Below are positions 5,597 to 5,838 of a stretch of DNA of 5,838 nucleotides, piece by piece. Origin of the DNA: Nitrososphaerales archaeon TH703 (GTDB lineage Archaea; Thermoproteota; Nitrososphaeria; Nitrososphaerales; Nitrososphaeraceae). The stretch's first letter is position 1. Each line of letters starts with the position of its first letter. The stretch is from assembly GCA_014523525.1 (NCBI GenBank), contig JAATVL010000047.1:1-5838 (forward strand), in the 5' to 3' direction. Made by a program: the position numbers and the translations under genes. The notes under the pieces were generated by a model that was not told where the DNA came from, did no database searches, and was given only the letters and a program-made list of their open reading frames with translations.

Positions 5597-5838
5597 CTTT
5601 TTCCTCTGCCTCCTTTGCCCTTTCAAGTACCATATTTACTAGTTTTTGGTCTACTCCAAAATGCTCTGTAATATATACCGGAATATTCTTTAGATTGTAT
5701 TTTGTCAAAGCAAATTTGATATCCTTGACAACGTCATTTTTTATGTGGGCTCCTTTGTGTAGGAAGTAGGGAACGATGATCATTGCATTAGGATTGCTGG
5801 AAATTATTTTTTCTATCCCATTAGCTATCCGTGGTTCA
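5589..5838 (-). CDS. cbiX: Sirohydrochlorin cobaltochelatase CbiX, small archaeal type (5' end outside the window)
   Basis: CbiX inserts Co2+ into sirohydrochlorin, the first committed step of the cobalt-early (anaerobic-type) corrin pathway. The frame is open to the right edge (EPRIANGIEKIISSNPNA before MIIVPYF) and ends with TGA at 5589-5591, leaving 82-83 C-terminal residues of an expected 110-140 in the archaeal short form. The visible part contains IIVPYFLHKGAHIKNDV: the histidine in GAHIKND corresponds to one of the two metal-binding histidines of CbiX-S, and the PYF(L)-x-x-G-x-H-x-x-x-D pattern is the family's strongest signature. The helix IANGIEKII ahead of it also fits. The other expected histidine near the N-terminus lies outside the window. 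The final helix (NMVLERAKEAEEKVG) overlaps the likely cobH start, so the genes are translated from one mRNA. A related Ni-sirohydrochlorin (CfbA-type) activity cannot be excluded by sequence, but the neighbouring methylmutase argues for cobalt. Confidence 0.85.
   Translation of the reverse strand, partial: EPRIANGIEKIISSNPNAMIIVPYFLHKGAHIKNDVVKDIKFALTKYNLKNIPVYITEHFGVDQKLVNMVLERAKEAEEKVG
5603..5613 (-). promoter_or_regulatory. Ribosome-binding site deciding the cobH start
   Basis: On the minus strand GGAGG (5609-5613) and GAGG (5603-5606) lie inside the end of cbiX. The nearer one is six bases ahead of a TTG at 5594-5596 in the cobH frame. They lie downstream of the outer TTG at 5626, so they cannot serve it. 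Purine-rich lysine/glutamate codons of cbiX could produce this by chance. Confidence 0.45.

Noticed and set aside
1..5838. CRISPR array, insertion sequence or attachment site
   Set aside because: No regularly spaced repeats, transposase motifs, terminal inverted repeats or integrase were found; the only repeats are short and AT-rich.

Overview
The window is AT-rich archaeal DNA, most likely from an ammonia-oxidising thaumarchaeon (Nitrososphaeria; a low-GC soil type such as Nitrosocosmicus is a guess). The pointers are an Alba chromatin protein, an archaeal Dpo4-type Y-family polymerase with a C-terminal PCNA-binding motif, a cobalt-early cobalamin gene pair next to an alanyl-tRNA-editing-like protein, AT-rich TATA boxes placed for short-leader or leaderless mRNAs, and several TTG starts. 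The assignment rests on recalled family resemblance only; no search was run.

Layout. Positions 1-234 (+) hold the 3' end of an unrecognised gene. Facing it on the minus strand, 289 to about 561, is a decayed fragment of a PiT-family phosphate permease that no intact reading frame covers: it has two internal stops and an apparent in-frame deletion that removed the signature region. Just upstream of it on the same strand are alba (579-890) and a 75-residue protein of unknown function (921-1148), 30 bases apart and probably one transcript. Next (1253-2431, minus) is a secreted or surface-anchored protein with a beta-sandwich-like region and a C-terminal F5/8 type C (discoidin-like) domain. A short divergent promoter region (2432-2529) separates it from the dpo4-like gene (2530-3774, plus).

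A 161-base convergent spacer (3775-3935) follows. The rest is a tightly packed minus-strand operon read from the right edge: cbiX (sirohydrochlorin cobaltochelatase, 5' end outside the window), cbiC/cobH (precorrin-8X methylmutase) and a free-standing AlaRS-editing/DHHA1 protein. Both junctions overlap, which suggests translational coupling.

How the genes relate. CbiX loads cobalt early in corrin synthesis and CbiC/CobH performs the late C11-to-C12 methyl migration, so the right end belongs to de novo B12 synthesis. The AlaX-like protein is an unexplained passenger. Alba and Dpo4 are both chromosome-maintenance proteins but lie in separate transcription units. No IS element, CRISPR array, rRNA or tRNA gene was recognised. 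The most notable items are the phosphate-permease pseudogene and the AlaX-DHHA1 protein with an altered metal-site loop inside a B12 operon.
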